In this document: piece by piece, positions 62,915-64,000 of the stretch
Layout of the letters: each line of letters opens with the position of its first letter
How positions within the stretch are numbered: position 1 is the stretch's first letter
Assembly: GCA_027574665.1 (NCBI GenBank)
Contig: CM050648.1
Location: 42,317,700 to 42,381,699, forward strand
Length of the DNA stretch: 64,000 bases
Origin: Rhynochetos jubatus
Lineage: Eukaryota > Chordata > Aves > Eurypygiformes > Rhynochetidae
Direction: 5' to 3'
Notes under the pieces: model-generated
Told to the model about the DNA's origin: nothing
What the model saw: the letters and a program-made list of their open reading frames with translations, nothing else
Databases searched by the model: none
Translations under genes and position numbers: made by a program

Positions 62915-64000
62915 ACAGCTGCATGAAACAGCACTAAAGGAAAACAAGACTAATGGTTTATAGTCAGACTCCGGCTGTGTCACCCCGGCTCCTCTGGAAG
63001 AATTATAGATTTTTTTTTCAGAAGCAAATGGACTATCTATGGAGTACAATGAAGGAACTTCACAACGTAACTTAGAGCATCAAATCTTGTAAAAACTGAT
63101 GTAAAAAGTGGAAAATATTACTTGATTCTAAGCACACGCAGAAAAGCTAATACAGTTTAAAAATCAGAATATGTATGCTTGGTTACTTTACTTTCCAAAA
63201 TAGCCATGTAAGCTTGAATTGACAGAAAAAAAATGACCAAAAAGAAGTATTAGGTTGTCTGTGGGTTTTGTAGGGGTTGCTATTTTCTTCCTTTAGAGAA
63301 GGATTGAGATCAGCTGTGAATCGTGTCATTATCTACAATTCTTTTAACAGCAGCATGGAGAAAAGCTGCCAAAGCATTTGAAATTAATTCAATCAGGCTA
63401 AGAGGAGTATGTCAAACTGACTTCTTTGCCTGCAAATTACAAAATTATCTGTAGTTAAAATTAGGTTTTAACCATCCTGGGGAGGGAGGAGATGAGCTCC
63501 TAAAACTACTGTATGCTGTGATGGAGCTGTGATGTAGGCTGGCCCCATCAGCAGTACTTGCAAAGACAGTTGCTGTTGGTAGAGCTGCTGAAGTACATAT
63601 GTGGTGCACATGTGATAACCACTACAAGACAAAGGAGACGATAATAGCAACTGTAAACTATGAATAGCAGGTTATCATCACAAAAAAGAAATCATCTAGA
63701 CACTGAATTATATTCTCTTTTTCTCTTAAAAAATCAGCATAGCATAGCCTACTTAACTCTTGCGTATATTAAAATTAATTTTTTTACTTATTATTGCTAG
63801 CTAGAAAACTCAATAAAATTTCCCTTAGCAATTTTGGTTTCAGTCACATCTATCATCTGCTTACTGTCCTTCAGCACAGGGACCATTACAGTCAATTACA
63901 TTGTTATCTGACTCAAACATGTGGACAGCTCAGTCAGTGACTTTAATTACTTTCTCATCAAAGCCATGTTGGACAGTCTCTGAAATTTCTTCTTTGCCTC
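62915..64000. other. Intronic stretch with nothing recognised
   Basis: AT-rich DNA without recognisable genes or repeats up to the window edge. Confidence 0.5.

Larger units (their letters stand above)
26247..64000 (-). other. XKR4: XKR4 intron 2 (partial)
   Basis: Everything right of the terminal exon should be intron, because the next upstream XKR4 exon is not in the window. XKR4 introns are known to be very long. I found no coding exon of another gene on either strand within it. Confidence 0.75.

Noticed and set aside
1-64000. CRISPR arrays, operons, prokaryotic defence systems, tRNA or rRNA genes
   Set aside because: None seen; repeat content and the split gene show vertebrate nuclear DNA.

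Overview
The window looks like bird genomic DNA. It carries copies of the avian CR1 LINE with the CR1-type 3' end (variants of an ATTCTATG octamer) and two solo LTRs of types I recognise from avian endogenous retroviruses. It has no operon structure, long AT-rich non-coding stretches and one strongly supported coding exon.

The only host coding sequence I can support is the last exon of XKR4 (XK-related protein 4) on the minus strand, 25300-26246. It opens at a clear 3' splice site and encodes the C-terminal ~314 residues up to a TAA stop. Everything right of it (26247-64000) should be intron 2 of XKR4. Everything left of it is 3' UTR and then intergenic DNA. A minus-strand poly(A) signal at 8294-8299 would end a ~17 kb 3' UTR; a proximal candidate lies at 24673-24678. 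A compact CpG-containing block at 24895-25034, just beyond the stop codon, looks like a plus-strand (antisense) promoter followed by a splice donor.

Layout: 1-5390 and 5790-8274, non-coding with one CR1 (5391-5789). 8275-25299, candidate long XKR4 3' UTR with a GC-rich block (about 9600-10240), AT-rich stretches that may be conserved non-coding elements, and a short CR1 (16858-17005). 25300-26246, XKR4 terminal exon. 26247-64000, intron with CR1 copies at 32008-32386, 35107-37012, 46051-46304, 59255-59755 and 61460-62914; solo LTRs at 33053-33632 and 48288-49427, each with a matching 5-bp target duplication; a probable small LTR fragment near 37194-37276; and a ~289-bp GAGAA microsatellite at 53310-53598.

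I did not find a new multi-gene system. The items most worth checking are the antisense promoter/donor beside the XKR4 stop codon, the very long 3' UTR, a CR1 copy whose reverse-transcriptase core has been deleted while both flanks remain, an internal CR1 fragment lacking the 3' end that LINE copies usually keep, and an unexplained CpG-bearing patch in the intron (44230-44460).
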